This document shows positions 61,901 to 64,000 of a stretch of 64,000 nt of DNA, piece after piece. The notes under the pieces are model-generated. The model saw only the letters and a list, made by a program, of their open reading frames with translations. It was not told where the DNA came from and searched no databases. The translations under genes were made by a program, and so were the position numbers. Every line of letters starts with the position of its first letter. Within the stretch, counting starts at the first letter, position 1. This stretch comes from Amanita rubescens (taxonomy: Eukaryota > Basidiomycota > Agaricomycetes > Agaricales > Amanitaceae), in the NCBI GenBank assembly GCA_015039365.1, contig WION01000294.1, positions 1 to 64,000 on the forward strand, read 5' to 3'.

Positions 61901-63813
61901 AGCATGAAGATAAAAGATAGGGACGACGAAGTACAGAAATTTATCCACTCCCATGACCCAAGCCGACGCGTACTTCTATTTTCGTCAGTTGGGGCAGCTG
62001 GACTCAACCTGGCCTGTGCTGACACCGTCATCCTATTCGTAAGCTGACGGACTTTACCCACTTCTCCCTTTCCATTTACGTTATTAAAGGACACAGTCTG
62101 GTCTCAACAATCGGTGGTGCAAATTATCGGCCGTGCTCATCGCTATGGACAAGAGCGGACCGTCCACGTGTACAAGCTATTGGCAGTTGGCACAACAGAC
62201 GTCATCATGGCATCGCTTGCCAGGGATAAAGACGTGATGCTCCAAGCTTTGGTGACTAGAACTGAAACCATAAACCCCAGTAAGTCTATCTTACGATCAC
62301 AGGAGGTGAGCTCATAGGCTACGTGTATAGACCTCGGTGGCATCTTCGAGGGAAATCCAGAGGAAGAAGATCAGAGTGATCCAGATGTACCAGAAGTGGA
62401 GAACGGTGAGGGGGATGGAGGGAGGATGGGGAGAGGGAAAGGGAAAGGGAAAGGGAAAGGCAGGGGGAGAAAGGGTAGGCTTCAAATTGCTAACTTCTTT
62501 TTTTTTTTACGTCGCTCATCCCTCATTAGAAAAAACCACCGCTTTGGGACAGACGGGTAGGAGGGGAAAGGGGGCTACACAGCCGGCTACGCCGGATATG
62601 CCTGATGTCTCTCAACCGGACGCAGGAGAGCCTGACAAAGCATCTTCAGCTTCATCGGCTACGCCTGCTAATGAGACTCAACCTGCACCGGGAGAGACAG
62701 GGAAAACGCCATCCGTCTCTCTAAATAAGGCACAGGCGCCGGAAGGGAAGGGGAATGAGAAAGAGGGAAACGGTATATTTTAAACCGCTAACAAGTTTTT
62801 ATGGTGCTGATCCATCGTTAGGGCAAGCCAACTCTGGGGGACAGACTGGTCGGCGCAGGGGAAAGGAAGCTAGGCAGCTGGCTCAGCCGGATACGCCTGC
62901 TGTTTCTCAACAAGGCGAAAGAGTGCCTCACCAAGCAGCTGAGCCAGCTGACCAGCCCATGCAGATTGATAACCCAGCCCCTCCGACACCGACACAGGCA
63001 CCCAACCAGAGCATGAGAGTTGGTCGGCCTGCCCTCTCTGTTTCCACAGCCAAGGTGGGACCTTACCCTCAACCGCAAGCTAATCCGTTCCAAAAGGATA
63101 AGCAGGAAGCTCAGAGCCAGTCCCAGGAGCACCAGGTTGTTGGGTCGGGCGACACTCGCTTGAATAATCCGGCCAGGACGGACGCAGGTCCACCGAGCTC
63201 GTTCTCCGAGTCCGATGTCAGTAAGCCAGACGAGGGCTCAGGCCTATTCCCCAAAGCCGCTACGCGTCCAGCCGAGCCGGACATCAATATTCCTGAGAAC
63301 AAATCCGTCATGGACCACTCAACTGATGATGATGAAGATAAGTGGCAGCAAGTCGATCCAGAATATTATCGGCAGTTTCCGAATGACGAAGACGCCGACT
63401 TTGCTGCTCAATTTGATCAGCCGTTACACCCATCCTCATCCACAGAAGCCGCTGCCAGCCAAATGGCTACTACCGATGGATTCGATCTACAAGACGAGGA
63501 GGACCTTGTTGCTGAATTAGATAAGACGCTACTCTCATCCCCATCCACAGCAACCGCTGCCAGCCAAGTGTCTACCAACGATCGTTTTGATCTACCAGAT
63601 GATGACCATGACACCGATGACCAATCAAAGAAACGTAGGCCCCCTTCATCCCTGTCTCCCCCCCGTCCCCTGAAGGCTCCGCGACGTGGACAACTGCCCA
63701 CATACAATGATGATAACAATAGCGATGAAAACCCGTCAACCCAGCGCATCGACTTCAAAAAAATTTCATCAAAGACCAGAGTTTCCCGTACATATGGCAG
63801 TAGTCGTAGGTAG
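58739..63813 (+). CDS. SNF2-family DNA-dependent ATPase
   Basis: About eleven exons joining in frame give roughly 1,500 residues. The ATG at 58739 directly follows an in-frame stop, so it is the first possible start; the next Met is at about 58907. The N-terminal 400 residues are unclassified. The ATPase core has motif I LLADDVGVGKTAQ (60298-60335), Ia AIVVPNSLVDQWRRELKTFF, motif II WIDEAHEFRG (60892-60921), motif III TATPLYTKP, KILVYYEYP, motif V GAAGLNLACADTVILF, and motif VI VVQIIGRAHRYGQ (62111-62149). After the core come an acidic exon (EGNPEEEDQSDPDVPEVEN), a Gly/Arg/Lys stretch like an AT-hook encoded by a GGGAAA microsatellite, a duplicated QTGRR module, and a long Pro/Gln/Asp-rich tail ending SKTRVSRTYGSSRR. 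Key residues are intact. Remodeling or translocation on chromatin is the family role; the target is unknown. It resembles SNF2 genes expanded in mushrooms rather than ISWI or SWI2. Confidence 0.82.
62430..62462. repeat. GGGAAA microsatellite in coding sequence
   Basis: About five units within an exon of the SNF2-family gene, encoding Gly-Lys repeats next to GRGRK. Confidence 0.8.
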
Positions 63814-64000
63814 GAAACGTTGTGTTCGCATTCAGCATGTGTAGCTTTCTACCTTATTATGCCCACACGCTAAATGATGACCCACCATTGAATTTGATTG
63901 CCGTGATTTATAAGAAACAAGCTTTTTCTAGCATATAAAAGACGTCCTATCTTCTGCCTACACCCCGCCCCCCCCAGCGCTCGCCCCCTCCCCAAAGCCA
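63814..64000. other. 3' flank of the SNF2 gene with a possible TATA box
   Basis: No gene is visible before the window ends. TATAAAA at 63934-63940 followed by a C-rich stretch could be the promoter of a gene starting beyond the right edge. Confidence 0.3.

Overview
The window reads as nuclear DNA of a mushroom-forming basidiomycete (Agaricomycetes). Evidence is many short GT-AG introns of about 50 nt, a Plavaka-type transposase relic, a TET/JBP-like 2OG-Fe(II) oxygenase of the kind expanded in these fungi, a Crinkler-type protein, and nuclear copies of eukaryotic genes (squalene monooxygenase, mitochondrial DNA polymerase gamma, ISWI remodeler). Gene names rest on motifs I can read; no search was run.

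Layout. 0-7 kb: a charged minus-strand protein, a broken Plavaka transposase (three in-frame stops plus frameshifts) and an apparently intact 2OG-Fe(II) oxygenase. 7-30 kb is a gene-relic zone: an RWD-domain fragment, an internally deleted squalene monooxygenase, a doubled and scrambled DNA polymerase gamma, and a decayed ISWI remodeler with DEAH changed to DKAH. Between these lie an intact-looking unknown gene (11.2-12.2 kb) and a Crinkler pair (21.5-24.0 kb): a solo header followed by a full header-plus-kinase gene whose three exons join in frame. 29.8-34.2 kb holds a possible PD-(D/E)XK nuclease-like protein, a small unknown gene, a flavin monooxygenase remnant and two convergent HNH endonuclease copies. 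36-40 kb holds two divergent multi-exon orphan genes.

40.2-48.4 kb is tandem repeat: a 34-bp array, a second short-period array, a satellite with a 177-bp unit, and a longer repeat present three times. 48.4-54.2 kb has a JmjC protein and an SPT5-like KOW protein, with foldback elements between and around them. 54.2-58.4 kb is gene-free and studded with a palindromic motif close to CCGGCCTGGCCGG. 58.4-63.8 kb is a large SNF2-family ATPase gene that appears intact over about eleven exons, preceded by a 168-bp repeat in three copies.

Taken together, intact or nearly intact genes for nucleic-acid and chromatin work (TET/JBP-like, JmjC, SPT5-like, SNF2, HNH, possibly PD-(D/E)XK) survive in a repeat-rich region where duplicated housekeeping genes have decayed. 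Whether they act together is inference.
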